60,338 nucleotides of DNA from an uncultured Eubacteriales bacterium. Lineage in GTDB: Bacteria > Bacillota > Clostridia > Lachnospirales > Anaerotignaceae. The DNA lies in assembly GCA_934256695.1 (NCBI GenBank), contig CAKQPE010000003.1:1-60338 (forward strand), in the 5' to 3' direction. Numbering within the stretch: position 1 is the stretch's first letter; each line of letters opens with the position of its first letter. The notes under the pieces are model-generated. The model ran no database searches and was not told where the DNA came from. It was given only the letters and a program-made list of their open reading frames with translations. Shown here piece after piece: positions 1 to 9,037 of this stretch. The position numbers were made by a program, and so were the translations under genes.

Positions 1-203
1 CGTAAATCCTGTATCTGTTGCCGTAAACATTGCAGAGCCTATTTCCGGAGGCACATGGAATGTGCGGTCTTAAAGAGATTTTTGAAGGTGCAGGGAACTT
101 TTTCGATAAAAAAGTTCCTGCAAAACCCACTTTTCCATTTGGAAAAAATTAAATTTAATCCGTTTCGCTTCGCAATGCCACCTTCCCTTTCAGGGACGGC
201 TTT
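1..203 (+). repeat. Repeat C copy 1 plus a remnant of unit B
   Basis: Positions 1-162 match 25851-26012 (same strand) and 4125-4286 (opposite strand) almost base for base. The repeat holds a GCACAT/ATGTGC hairpin near 52-66 and a long GCAGGGAACTTTTT / AAAAAGTTCCTGC hairpin near 91-123, and ends in an AT-rich palindrome. Positions 163-203 resemble the end of unit B read backwards (CCTTCCCTTTCAGGGACGGC). The window edge cuts the element. A reading frame starts at 55, but it is better explained as repeat DNA. Confidence 0.85.
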
Positions 204-251
204 AAATCTGTCCACTGCCCACTGTTTGCTAAATTTATATTTACAACAAAA

Positions 252-287
252 ACCCTCAATGACAAAATAGTCATTGAGGGTTTTAAA
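252..287 (-). terminator. H3-type hairpin, probable secG terminator
   Basis: The inverted repeat ACCCTCAATGA / TCATTGAGGGT lies 30 bases beyond the secG stop codon and has A-rich and T-rich flanks, as in a two-way terminator. It is one of the variable H3 hairpins of the dispersed module; the downstream TTTTAAAGTTTTGG.. and AAAAGTTTTA match the usual H3-H2 spacer. Confidence 0.7.
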
Positions 288-310
288 GTTTTGGTTGAGT
301 TTTAAAAGTT

Positions 311-556
311 TTACACAATAAAGTTGATTACAATGCCAAGAATAATGAATAATGCACCGAAAATCTTTGTGTATCTTTCAAGAGCACCTTCCATGGAACT
401 TCCTTTGTTTTTGCTCCAGTATGAATCTGCATTTGAAGCAGAGCCGCTGATTGCACCGAGACCTGCTGAACGTCCGCTCTGGAGAAGGACTATTATACAA
501 AGGAGAATACCTATTACGGTCATTACTACTGATAAAATTAATGGTAAGTGTGACAT
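311..556 (-). CDS. secG: Preprotein translocase subunit SecG
   Basis: This 81-residue protein has the SecG layout: an N-terminal membrane helix (about 5-26) containing IVLLQSGRSAGLGAISG, a short polar stretch ending in a Tyr/Lys-rich segment, and a second helix (about 63-80). SecG is the non-essential partner of SecYE that helps protein export at the membrane. The LLQ..GKGAG-like motif is conserved, here as LLQSGRSAGLGA. The start is set by GGAGG 8 bases upstream. The gene is alone on the minus strand, divergent from alaS, and ends in a module-type terminator. Confidence 0.93.
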   Translation of the reverse strand: MSHLPLILSVVMTVIGILLCIIVLLQSGRSAGLGAISGSASNADSYWSKNKGSSMEGALERYTKIFGALFIILGIVINFIV

Positions 557-682
557 ATTAATTCCTCCGTATCATTTTGCTATACTAAAAAACATTTGAT
601 GTCAGTATACCACAGAACCCTTGTATAATCAACCGAAAAGAATGTGTTTTTAAAAAGATAAATAAAATTTTTGCTGTTCTTA

Positions 683-711
683 TTGACAAGTAAATTTTTA
701 TAAAATATAAT
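683..711 (+). promoter_or_regulatory. Sigma-A promoter of the alaS T-box leader
   Basis: A consensus -35 TTGACA (683-688) and -10 TATAAT (706-711) are separated by exactly 17 bases. Transcription would start near 718, just before the T-box leader. Confidence 0.85.
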
Positions 712-719
712 AGGCGTTA

Positions 720-962
720 GTTTTTAAAGGCAGAGAAAAGAAAAAGTAAGCACTTAAATAACATCCAGAGAGACGGCAGAAAGCTGAAATGCCGTTATGC
801 GATTTTTTGTGCCGAAGCAGTCTTTGAGCCGCCGGAGCGAAATTTTACAGTAGCTTCGGACGTATCCCTTCGTTACAGGGCAAAAGTGATGCCTTTTGGC
901 ATAAATAGGGTGGTACCGCGAGTCTTCGTCCCTAAGGTGGGGAATGGAAGGCTTTTTTTGTA
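720..962 (+). promoter_or_regulatory. T-box leader, alanine (specifier GCA)
   Basis: The T-box sequence GGGTGGTACCGCG lies at 908-920, followed by a terminator stem (GTCTTCGTCCC.. with GGGGAATGGAAGGC) and a T run at 953-959. In stem I the triplet GCA (817-819) sits in the context GAA-GCA-G, the same layout as in the other two T-boxes of this window. It reads Ala, matching the downstream alaS. Uncharged tRNA-Ala should pair with GCA and with the TGGTACCGCG bulge to let transcription continue. Confidence 0.92.
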
Positions 963-1011
963 CCCAAAATAAAAAATTATTTTAAAAATATCAAATTCGG
1001 AGGAAAAAACA

Positions 1012-3651
1012 ATGAAACCATTGGGAGTTAACGAAATAAGAGAAAAATTCCTTTCTTTCTTTGAATCAAAGGACCATTTAAGATTACCTTCAGCTTCACT
1101 TGTACCACATAACGACAACAGCCTTCTTCTTATCAACTCAGGTATGGCACCGCTTAAACCTTTCTTTACAGGTCAGGAAATTCCGCCAAGACACAGAGTT
1201 ACAACTTGCCAGAAATGTATAAGAACAGGTGATATTGAAAACGTAGGAAAAACAGCTCGTCACGGTACTTTCTTTGAAATGCTGGGCGATTTCTCATTTG
1301 GCGATTATTTCAAAAACGAAATTATTCCTTGGGCATGGGAATTTGTAACAGAAGTTCTTGAAATTCCTGAGGACAAGCTCTACGTTACAGTTTATAAAGA
1401 TGACGAAGAAGCGGCTAAAATCTGGCATGAAAAAGTAGGTGTGCCTAAAGACAGAATTTTCTATCTCGGAAAAGAAGACAACTTCTGGGAGCATGGTGCA
1501 GGTCCTTGCGGCCCATGTTCTGAGATTTACTATGACCGTGGCGAAGAATACGGCTGTGGTCAGCCCGGCTGTACTGTAGGCTGTGACTGCGACAGATACA
1601 TGGAATTCTGGAACCTTGTATTTACACAGTTTAATGCACAGGAAGACGGCACATACACAGAGCTTGAAAAGAAAAACATTGATACAGGTATGGGTCTTGA
1701 AAGAATGGCTACTATTATGCAGGGTGTAGACTCAATATTCGACGTTGATACACTTAAAGCATTAAGAGACGCTGTATGCAAGATTGCAAATGTTGAATAC
1801 ATGGTAGACAACAAGACAGACGAAAGCGTTCGTGTTATTGTTGACCATATCCGTTCCGTAACATTTATGACAGCAGACGGTGTTCTTCCTTCAAACGAAG
1901 GCAGAGGCTATGTTTTAAGACGTCTTTTAAGACGTGCCGCTCGTCACGGAAAGAGACTCGGTATCGAGAAGGAATTCCTTGCAGACCTTTGCGATGTTGT
2001 TATTGCAACATCAGGCGATGCTTACCCTGAGCTTAGAGAAAAACAGGACTATATCAAGAAAGTTCTTACAGTAGAAGAAAACAGCTTCTATAAGACACTT
2101 GATAAAGGTATGGAAATACTTAAAAACGATATAGAAGAAATGAAAGCCAAAAACGAAACTGTTATGGGTGCAGACAAGAGCTTCCGTCTTTATGACACAT
2201 ACGGTTTCCCTATTGAGCTTACAGAAGAAATACTTGAAGAATCAGGCATGACACTTGACAAAGACGCTTTTGCCGCAGAAATGAAGGAGCAGAAGGAAAG
2301 AGCAAGAGCTGCCAGAGCAGTATCCAACTATATGGGTGCGGAAGAAACGGTTTACAACCAGCTTGATCCTGCACTTACAACAGTATTTGACGGATATACA
2401 AAATCTGAAATCGAAGACGCAAAGGTTATTGAACTTGTAGCCGACAACAAGGTTGCAGCAAGTGCTTGTGTAGGCAGTGAAGTTGCGGTATTCCTTGACA
2501 AGACACCTTTCTATGCGGAAATGGGCGGTCAGGTAGGCGACACAGGTATAATAAAGACAGATATGGGTACTGTTGAAATTACAGATACAATCCATGTTGT
2601 AGGCGGAAAAACAGCTCATATCGGTACTGTTGTAGACGGTGTTATAACAGTAGGCGAAAGAGCAGAAGCTAAGATTGATACGGAAAACAGACTTGCAATA
2701 TCAAGAAACCACTCTGCAACTCATCTTCTCCAGAAAGCATTAAGAGAGGTTCTCGGTACACACGTAGAGCAGGCAGGTTCTTATGTATCGGCAGACAGAT
2801 TAAGATTTGACTTTACACATTTCCAGCCAATGACAGATGCCGAAATAAAGAAAGTTGAAGATATAGTAAACAATAAAGTTCTTGAAGGACTTGATATTGA
2901 AATTTCCGAAAAATCAATTGATGAAGCAAGAAAAATGGGTGCTATGGCACTTTTCGGCGAAAAATACGGCGATGTTGTTCGTGTCGTAAACATGGGCGGA
3001 TACAGTGTAGAGCTTTGCGGTGGTGCTCATCTTAAAAATACAGCACAGGTTGGTTCGTTTAAGATTGTTTCGGAAAACGGTGTAGCTTCCGGTGTAAGAC
3101 GTATTGAGGCACTTACAGGCGAAGGTGCTCTTAAATATTATCAGAACGAAAGCGAAACACTCAAGGAAGTATGCTCTGTTCTTAAAACAACACCTGCAAA
3201 TATGCTTAAACGCCTTGCAGATGTAATCAAAGAGCAGAAAGACCTTGCAAAAGAGATTGAAAAGCTTAAAGCTGAAATGGCTTCCGGTGCGGCTGATGAT
3301 ATTCTTAAAAACGCAGAAGAAGTAAACGGCGTTAAGGTTGTATGTGCAGTAGTTGAAAACACATCTGCAAATGACCTTAAAACAATGGGTGATGAACTTA
3401 AAAACAGACTTGGCGAGGCAGTAGTTGTTCTTGCTTCTGCTGTAGACGGCAAAGTAAGCCTTGTGGCTATGGCTACAAAGGGTGCTGTTGATAAGGGTGC
3501 TCATGCCGGTAATGTTATAAAAGAAGCTGCGGCTGTTTGCGGCGGTGGCGGCGGCGGAAAGCCTGCTATGGCTCAGGCAGGCGGTAAAGATGCTTCCAAA
3601 CTTAACGAGGCTGTTGCAAAAGCAAAAGAAGTTATCAAAAACCAGTTATAA
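1012..3651 (+). CDS. alaS: Alanyl-tRNA synthetase
   Basis: The protein has 879 residues, the usual bacterial AlaRS length. It starts with the class II catalytic core (EIREKFLSFFESKDH..., then FFEMLGDFSFGDYFK). The editing domain carries the zinc-site motifs HSATHLL and CGGAH, and the C-terminal C-Ala/DHHA1 domain ends in a glycine-rich GGGGGGKPAMAQAGG segment. It charges tRNA-Ala and hydrolyses mischarged Ser/Gly-tRNA-Ala in the cytoplasm. The start is fixed by GGAGG 8 bases upstream. Control is by the Ala T-box. It is monocistronic, with its own terminator. Confidence 0.98.
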   Translation: MKPLGVNEIREKFLSFFESKDHLRLPSASLVPHNDNSLLLINSGMAPLKPFFTGQEIPPRHRVTTCQKCIRTGDIENVGKTARHGTFFEMLGDFSFGDYFKNEIIPWAWEFVTEVLEIPEDKLYVTVYKDDEEAAKIWHEKVGVPKDRIFYLGKEDNFWEHGAGPCGPCSEIYYDRGEEYGCGQPGCTVGCDCDRYMEFWNLVFTQFNAQEDGTYTELEKKNIDTGMGLERMATIMQGVDSIFDVDTLKALRDAVCKIANVEYMVDNKTDESVRVIVDHIRSVTFMTADGVLPSNEGRGYVLRRLLRRAARHGKRLGIEKEFLADLCDVVIATSGDAYPELREKQDYIKKVLTVEENSFYKTLDKGMEILKNDIEEMKAKNETVMGADKSFRLYDTYGFPIELTEEILEESGMTLDKDAFAAEMKEQKERARAARAVSNYMGAEETVYNQLDPALTTVFDGYTKSEIEDAKVIELVADNKVAASACVGSEVAVFLDKTPFYAEMGGQVGDTGIIKTDMGTVEITDTIHVVGGKTAHIGTVVDGVITVGERAEAKIDTENRLAISRNHSATHLLQKALREVLGTHVEQAGSYVSADRLRFDFTHFQPMTDAEIKKVEDIVNNKVLEGLDIEISEKSIDEARKMGAMALFGEKYGDVVRVVNMGGYSVELCGGAHLKNTAQVGSFKIVSENGVASGVRRIEALTGEGALKYYQNESETLKEVCSVLKTTPANMLKRLADVIKEQKDLAKEIEKLKAEMASGAADDILKNAEEVNGVKVVCAVVENTSANDLKTMGDELKNRLGEAVVVLASAVDGKVSLVAMATKGAVDKGAHAGNVIKEAAAVCGGGGGGKPAMAQAGGKDASKLNEAVAKAKEVIKNQL

Positions 3652-3678
3652 AATAAAGAGTTTAAATTAAAAAAATAT

Positions 3679-3717
3679 GGTTCTTCCTATATACAAAATA
3701 TGGGAAGAACCGTTTTT
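3679..3717 (+). terminator. alaS rho-independent terminator
   Basis: The stem GGTTCTTCC.. / ..GGGAAGAACC (3679-3711) is followed by GTTTTTAT, 28 bases after the alaS stop. Confidence 0.85.
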
Positions 3718-3867
3718 ATATCTAAAATCAAATGAAAATATGCATAAATTATGTATATTACTGATAAAAACGAAAGTTTATTGCATTTTTATTAGCAATA
3801 TATTATTTAATTTTTTTGTTGCTACAAGGGGAATATGAGAATATAATGTCTTTAAAGTAAAAGCAAA

Positions 3868-4455
3868 GAAAAAAGACCTTGGGGCGTTGCCCCAAGACCC
3901 TACGATTTTTTGAAAAAAATCAAGTAAAACTTTTAGTAAAATACCGTGACTTTGTCACGATATTCTGAAACTAATTATAAATTGCCGTTAATAAGCCGTC
4001 CCTGAAAGGGAAGGTGTCAAACCGCAGGTTTGACAGAAGGGTTTTTAAGCCTTCTCATAGGAGAAGGTGCTGAGTGTAGCGAAGCAGATGAGGGGTAAAT
4101 CCTTTAATCAAAGTTTTAATAAAACGGATTAAATTTAATTTTTCCAAATGGGAAAGTGGGATTTGCAGGAACTTTTTTATCGAAAAAGTTCCCTGCACCT
4201 TCAAAAATCTCTTTAAGACCGCACATTCCATGTGCCTACGGAAATAGGCTATGCAATGTTTACGGCAACAGATACAGGATTTACAGTTTAAAATCAATGC
4301 AAAGAAGATTTTATTCGACAAAGTTTTAGAAAATCAAAATATCAATAATATAACTTATAATTTTGTTCCGAAAAACGCAATGTAATTGCGTTTTGATAAA
4401 GTTTAGATCCACCCTTTTCAAAGGGTGGCAGGTGTGGACAGAGTCCGCGGTTTTT
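3868..4455. repeat. Composite module: H1-H2-H3, unit B, repeat C (inverted), H3'-H2'-H1'
   Basis: This fills the alaS to AEC-carrier gap. In order: H1 CTTGGGG/CCCCAAG (3878-3896); H2 GATTTTTT/AAAAAATC (3904-3921); H3 TACCGTGAC/GTCACGATA (3942-3962); unit B (3994-4095); repeat C on the minus strand (4125-4286) with a further 100 bases of homology; H3' ACGCAAT/ATTGCGT (4375-4391); H2' CCACCC/GGGTGG (4409-4428); H1' GTGGAC/GTCC (4434-4447). The same composite lies in reverse order at 25615-26215. A reading frame at 4055-4321 on the minus strand is part of the repeat. I see no other gene between 3718 and 4480. Confidence 0.85.
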
Positions 4456-4480
4456 GGGGTTTAAGTTCGGAGGGGATAGG

Positions 4481-5410
4481 GTGGAATATTTTAATATTAT
4501 ACTTAATCAGGTATTCTTTTTTTCTACCTGTCTTGCAGTGGGATTTGCTGCACAGCGAATAGGCTTTATTACAGATGATATGGTTTTTGCCATTTCGAAA
4601 TTTATGATGAAGGTAATAATTCCCATTATGGTGCTTACTCTTACGGCATCAAGCGGAACAAGAAGTGAGCTTATATCTGTATGGCCTTTCGGTTTATGTG
4701 TTATAGGAATGTATATTATACATTTTGCAGTAAGCTTTTTAAGCGGAAAAATTCTCGGACTGAAAAAGCCTGAGATTAACTCACATATATGTTCCTGTGC
4801 CTTTGTAAACAGTGCTTTAATAGGCTATCCTATTATAATGGCTATGTTTCCGGAAAAGTCGGGACTTTTTATAGCGGTTTTTCTTATAGTGGAAACTGTT
4901 GTAACATGGACTGTAGGCGTAATGATACTTTCTTCCGCAAAGGGCAAAGGCGAAATTAATCTGAAAAAAATGGTAACGCCTATGACAATAGGTCTTGTAA
5001 TAGGTCTTATAATGGTGGTCATAGATATACACCCGAACAATATATTTTGGAATACTCTTACAAACATAGGAGCTATGCAGAAATATCTTGGACTTATATA
5101 TCTTGGTGCTGATATCGGAAGGCGTGGTTTTAAAAAACTTTTTGCCAAGCCTAAGGTGCTTTTTACAGTACCGATTAAGCTGCTTGTAGTGCCGCTTTGT
5201 GTATTTTTTGTGCTGCATTTTATAGGCATGGCAGAGGACATAGTCCGTGCCGTAACGGTATTTTCAATGCTGCCTACAATGCTTATAATAACTATACTTA
5301 CGGCGGAATACGATGCCGCACCGGACTATGGCTCAGGAGCAATATTGGCAACAACTGTATGCTGCCTTGCAACAATGCCGATGGTATTTTACATAATTTC
5401 GTTTTTTTAA
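4481..5410 (+). CDS. AEC-family (auxin efflux carrier-type) permease, first copy
   Basis: The 309-residue membrane protein has about ten hydrophobic helices in two halves with a cytosolic linker around KGKGEINLKKMVTPM. It carries AEC hallmarks: an early proline-rich helix (KVIIPIMVLTL), the N-x-x-L/F-I-GYP motif (FVNSALIGYPI), and a late helix ending in a TTVCCLATMP stretch. AEC carriers move organic anions such as malate, malonate or auxin; the substrate is unknown here. GTG at 4481 is chosen because GGAGGGG lies 5 bases before it; an upstream TTG (4454) would lie at the module edge. It is a paralogue of the next gene, and the hydratase follows, so an organic acid is a reasonable substrate guess. 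Confidence 0.85.
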   Translation: MEYFNIILNQVFFFSTCLAVGFAAQRIGFITDDMVFAISKFMMKVIIPIMVLTLTASSGTRSELISVWPFGLCVIGMYIIHFAVSFLSGKILGLKKPEINSHICSCAFVNSALIGYPIIMAMFPEKSGLFIAVFLIVETVVTWTVGVMILSSAKGKGEINLKKMVTPMTIGLVIGLIMVVIDIHPNNIFWNTLTNIGAMQKYLGLIYLGADIGRRGFKKLFAKPKVLFTVPIKLLVVPLCVFFVLHFIGMAEDIVRAVTVFSMLPTMLIITILTAEYDAAPDYGSGAILATTVCCLATMPMVFYIISFF

Positions 5411-5622
5411 AGACCTTGGGGCTTTGCCCCAATGCCCATGAACTTTTGAAAAAGTTCAATCAAAACTTTTGTTAAAATGCAATTTCATTGCATTTTATGG
5501 GGAATATTTAAAAATACAGCATTGTTTTTTTGACATAAAACACAATATTTATTGTGTTTTAATAAAGTTTAGGTCAAGCCTTTTTAAAGGCTTGCAGGTG
5601 TGGACAGAGTCCACGGTTTTAT
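5410..5622. repeat. Five- to six-hairpin module between the two AEC genes
   Basis: H1 (CTTGGGG CTTTG CCCC), H2 (GAACTTTT/AAAAGTTC), H3 (ATGCAAT/ATTGCAT), about 50 bases of AT-rich DNA, H3' (AACACAAT/ATTGTGTT), H2' (CAAGCC/GGCTTG) and H1' (GTGGACAGAGTCCAC) occur in mirror order. The left edge (AGACC) is one base after the stop codon of the first carrier. If H3 terminates transcription, the second carrier needs its own promoter. Confidence 0.8.
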
Positions 5623-5647
5623 GGGTTTCATAGGGGAGTTTGGGAAT

Positions 5648-6580
5648 ATGAACAGTAATGTAGTCCTTCTTATAGGACAGATGGAAATAATAGCGTCACT
5701 TATAGTTATAGGTCTGGTTGTGCAGAAACTGAAGCTGTTTGACAGTAACCTTATAGACGCACTTTCGACAATGATGTCAAAGCTTATACTGCCGTTAATG
5801 CTTATGACGGTAATAGGGTCAATATCAAGAGAAGATATAATACATTCTTGGAGGTTTTTTGTTTGTTCTGTAGTGTGTTATATAATAACCGTCTCGATAA
5901 GCAAATTACTTGCACGGTTTTCCGGTATAAGCGAACCGAGAAGAAGTATGCATGCTCTTTTGATGAGCTTCGGCAATTCCGGCTTTATAGGCATACCGCT
6001 TATAGTAAGTATGTTTCCGGATACGGCAGGCATTGCGGCGGCTTCGTTTTCCTTTGTGGAGTCTACTCTTTATTGGGTAATAGGCCCTTTGCTTATCAAT
6101 AATGGCGAAAAGAAGGGCATTGACTGGCGAAAAATGGCAACACCTCTTACCTTTTCCGTTTTTACGGGACTGGTGATAGTGCTGCTTAATATAAATCTTA
6201 ACGGACTTGTTCTGTGGGATACAATGAAAGCCGTAGGCGGTACAAGCAAATATTTCGCAAGCATATATATAGGTCTTTGCCTTGGCAGAATGGGTCTTAA
6301 AAAGCTTTTCGGCCATGTAAAGGCGTTGCTTACACTGCCTGTCAAACTTATAATATCACCACTTATTGCGTATTTTGTTTTCGGCAAAACAGGCTTTATA
6401 ACGGGTGATATGCTGACTATGTTTATAGTTCTTTTTGCAACTCCTGCGGGAATGACACTTCCTATCCTTTCCAAAATAGCGGGAATGGACGGGGAATATT
6501 CTTCGGCAGGGTGCATGGTTTCTACAGTATGCTGTCTTGTAAGTATGCCTTTTGTAATATGGCTTACAAGCATAATATAA
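5648..6580 (+). CDS. AEC-family permease, second copy
   Basis: The 310-residue protein resembles the preceding carrier along its whole length: LPLMLMTVIGS, FGNSGFIGIPLIVSMFP, and a cytosolic linker GEKKGIDWRKMATPLT before the second half. About ten membrane helices are expected. ATG 5648 is chosen over GTG 5600 because AGGGGAG lies 9 bases upstream and the longer form would run through the H1' hairpin. Only 29 bases separate it from the hydratase, so the two are probably co-transcribed. The substrate cannot be told from sequence; coupling to an aconitase-type enzyme favours a di- or tricarboxylate. Confidence 0.85.
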   Translation: MNSNVVLLIGQMEIIASLIVIGLVVQKLKLFDSNLIDALSTMMSKLILPLMLMTVIGSISREDIIHSWRFFVCSVVCYIITVSISKLLARFSGISEPRRSMHALLMSFGNSGFIGIPLIVSMFPDTAGIAAASFSFVESTLYWVIGPLLINNGEKKGIDWRKMATPLTFSVFTGLVIVLLNINLNGLVLWDTMKAVGGTSKYFASIYIGLCLGRMGLKKLFGHVKALLTLPVKLIISPLIAYFVFGKTGFITGDMLTMFIVLFATPAGMTLPILSKIAGMDGEYSSAGCMVSTVCCLVSMPFVIWLTSII

Positions 6581-6609
6581 AATATAAACTGAAACGGAGG
6601 AATAAGAAA

Positions 6610-8892
6610 ATGAAACTTTATGATACAGGAGTGTATCTTTTAAACGGTAAAGAAATTGTTGCCGATAACGGAGAGGCTGAAAGCAGAATAAAAACCCTTA
6701 CAGGCAAGGAAGTATCCAAAGAGTCAGCCGCAAAAGGCACTATGGCTTACGGAATACTTACAAACCACAATACTTCTGGCAATGATGACAAACTTAAAAT
6801 AAAGTTCGATGCCATGGCAAGCCATGATATTACATATGTAGGTATCGTTCAGACTGCCCGTGCCAGTGGACTTGAAAAATTCCCTATACCGTATGTTCTT
6901 ACAAACTGTCATAACTCACTTTGTGCCGTAGGCGGTACAATTAACGAGGACGACCATCTTTTCGGTTTAAGCTGTGCTAAAAAGTACGGCGGAATATATG
7001 TACCTGCACATCAGGCAGTTATTCACCAGTATATGCGTGAAATGATGAGTGGCGTAGGCAAAATGATACTCGGTTCCGACAGCCATACACGTTACGGTGC
7101 TTTGGGAACAATGGCTATGGGCGAAGGCGGCCCTGAGCTTGTTAAACAGCTCCTTAACAAAACTTATGATATTGATATGCCTAAGGTAGTAGCCGTATAT
7201 CTTACGGGAAAGCCTGCTCCTTACGTAGGCCCTCAGGATATAGCCCTTGCAATTATAGGTGCTGTGTTCAAAAACGGCTATGTAAAGAATAAAGTAATGG
7301 AATTTGTAGGTGACGGCATAGCAAACCTCAGTGCAGACTACAGAAACGGCATTGACGTAATGACAACGGAAACAACCTGTCTTTCTTCCGTATGGATTAC
7401 AGATGACAACGTAAAGGCATGGTATGATGTTCACGGCAGAAGTGAGGACTTCAAATATCAGTCTCCTGCCGATGTAGCTTATTATGACGGCTGTATATAT
7501 ATTGATTTGGCTGAAATTAAGCCTATGATAGCAATGCCTATGCACCCAAGCAATGTGTTTACCATTGATGATTTAAATGCAAATCTTGACGATATTCTTA
7601 ACGAAATAGAAGTAAACTGCAACAAACAGCTTGACAACAATGCCGTAAAGGTATCTCTCAGAGATAAGGTTGTAAACGGCAGACTTACTGTTGAGCAGGG
7701 TGTTATAGCAGGCTGTGCCGGCGGTACATATGAAAATATCTGTGCCGCAAGGGATATTATAAAAGGTCATTCCATAGGTGCGGGAGAATTTGCTTTAAGC
7801 GTATATCCTTCAAGCCAGCCGGTATTCCTTAATCTTGTAAATAACGGTGCAATAGGAGACATTATGCTTTCCGGTGCAACGGTACGTTCCGCATTCTGCG
7901 GCCCTTGCTTCGGTGCAGGCGATGTTCCGGCAAACAACTGTCTCTCAATAAGACATTCAACACGTAATTTCCCTAACAGGGAAGGAAGCAAGATAACAAA
8001 CGGCCAGATAGCAACAGTTGCCCTTATGGACGCAAGAAGCATTGCCGCAACGGCAGTAAACAAAGGTGTTCTTACGGCAGCAAGTGAGGCTGACTTTGAA
8101 CTTTCAAAACCACAGTATTTCTTCGACAAGACTGTTTACGAAAACAGATGTTACTTCGGTTACGGAAAGGCAGACCCTTCGGCAGAGCTTCGTTTCGGCC
8201 CTAATATTACAGACTGGCCTAAGATGTCGGCACTTACAGACAATCTTCTTTTAAAGGTTGTTTCATACATTACAGACCCTGTAACAACAACAGACGAGCT
8301 TATACCTTCCGGCGAAACATCTTCATTCCGTTCAAATCCGCTTAAACTGGCTGAGTTTGCACTTTCAAGAAAAGACCCTGCTTACGTAGGCAAGGCAAAA
8401 GAAGTGCAGAAGGCAGAAAAAGCAAGGGAAGAAGGGAAAGACCCTGTTGAGGCTTTGGCAGAGCTTAAAGATGTTTACTCTGTACTTGGCACAATAGACG
8501 GTTTCAGTAAAGAAAACACAGGTATCGGCAGTACAATTTATGCCGTTAAGCCCGGTGACGGTTCCGCAAGGGAACAGGCTGCAAGCTGTCAGAAAGTTCT
8601 CGGCGGCTGGGCTAACATTGCAAACGAATATGCAACAAAGCGTTATCGTTCAAACCTTATTAACTGGGGTATGGTTCCGTTTATAATAGACGAGACAATT
8701 CCTTTTGAAAACGGAGATTATATTTATGTTCCTGATATAAGAAAAGCCGTTGCGGAAGGTGCATCACAGATGAAGGCTTACGTAATAAAGAACGGCAAGG
8801 CAAATGAGTTTGAAATAAAGCTTGGTGCTTTAACAGATGACGAAAAGAAGATTATACTTGACGGCTGTCTTATAAATTTCTACAGAAGCTGA
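6610..8892 (+). CDS. Aconitase-superfamily hydratase (YbhJ-like)
   Basis: The 760-residue protein has the aconitase catalytic domains 1-3 and a C-terminal swivel domain. GSDSHTRYGALGTMAMGEGG matches the aconitase SDSHT motif, and the cluster cysteines are seen in GCAGGTYEN and FCGPCFGAGD. The swivel active-site loop appears as GSAREQ. Where aconitase and LeuC have a G-S-C-T-N motif (LeuC in this window has IGSCTNGR), this protein has AGCAGG, so the substrate pocket differs. The length and layout recall E. coli YbhJ, an uncharacterised hydratase. GGAGG precedes ATG 6610. Its place behind two AEC carriers suggests a pathway for an imported hydroxy or unsaturated acid. Calling it plain aconitate hydratase would be an over-reach. 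Confidence 0.82.
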   Translation: MKLYDTGVYLLNGKEIVADNGEAESRIKTLTGKEVSKESAAKGTMAYGILTNHNTSGNDDKLKIKFDAMASHDITYVGIVQTARASGLEKFPIPYVLTNCHNSLCAVGGTINEDDHLFGLSCAKKYGGIYVPAHQAVIHQYMREMMSGVGKMILGSDSHTRYGALGTMAMGEGGPELVKQLLNKTYDIDMPKVVAVYLTGKPAPYVGPQDIALAIIGAVFKNGYVKNKVMEFVGDGIANLSADYRNGIDVMTTETTCLSSVWITDDNVKAWYDVHGRSEDFKYQSPADVAYYDGCIYIDLAEIKPMIAMPMHPSNVFTIDDLNANLDDILNEIEVNCNKQLDNNAVKVSLRDKVVNGRLTVEQGVIAGCAGGTYENICAARDIIKGHSIGAGEFALSVYPSSQPVFLNLVNNGAIGDIMLSGATVRSAFCGPCFGAGDVPANNCLSIRHSTRNFPNREGSKITNGQIATVALMDARSIAATAVNKGVLTAASEADFELSKPQYFFDKTVYENRCYFGYGKADPSAELRFGPNITDWPKMSALTDNLLLKVVSYITDPVTTTDELIPSGETSSFRSNPLKLAEFALSRKDPAYVGKAKEVQKAEKAREEGKDPVEALAELKDVYSVLGTIDGFSKENTGIGSTIYAVKPGDGSAREQAASCQKVLGGWANIANEYATKRYRSNLINWGMVPFIIDETIPFENGDYIYVPDIRKAVAEGASQMKAYVIKNGKANEFEIKLGALTDDEKKIILDGCLINFYRS

Positions 8893-8950
8893 AAACAGTA
8901 AGATTATAAAATACAGTTGGTTTGGCAGAAACCGAGCCAAAGCGTATAAT

Positions 8951-8998
8951 AAAAATGGACTGTGTACCGGTTATTTGGTACAACAGCCCATTTTTTAT
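8951..8998. terminator. Two-way terminator between hydratase and larA-like gene
   Basis: The inverted repeat AAAAATGGACTGTGTACC / GGTACAACAGCCCATTTTTT has an A run on the left and a T run on the right. It sits between convergent genes and can serve both. Confidence 0.85.
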
Positions 8999-9037
8999 TA
9001 TAGGTTTTTTAAAATATGCGTTAAATTCGCAGGATTA

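Noticed and set aside
55..270. 71-codon frame starting MECAVLKRF, with similar frames at 4055-4321 (minus) and 25839-26021
   Set aside because: All three lie in repeat C and run on into different module parts, so the C-termini are unrelated. Changes between copies upstream of the ATG are mostly non-synonymous. I list them as repeat.
2242..3504. Long minus-strand frames opposite alaS
   Set aside because: They are shadows of the alaS coding frame, Cys-, Phe- and Ser-rich with no family resemblance.
4454..4480. TTG start for the first AEC carrier
   Set aside because: It would translate the module edge; GTG 4481 has GGAGGGG at the right distance.
5600..5647. GTG start for the second AEC carrier
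   Set aside because: It lies in hairpin H1'; ATG 5648 has AGGGGAG upstream.
6967..8129. Minus-strand frames opposite the hydratase
   Set aside because: They overlap a well supported coding gene and have no ribosome site or domain.
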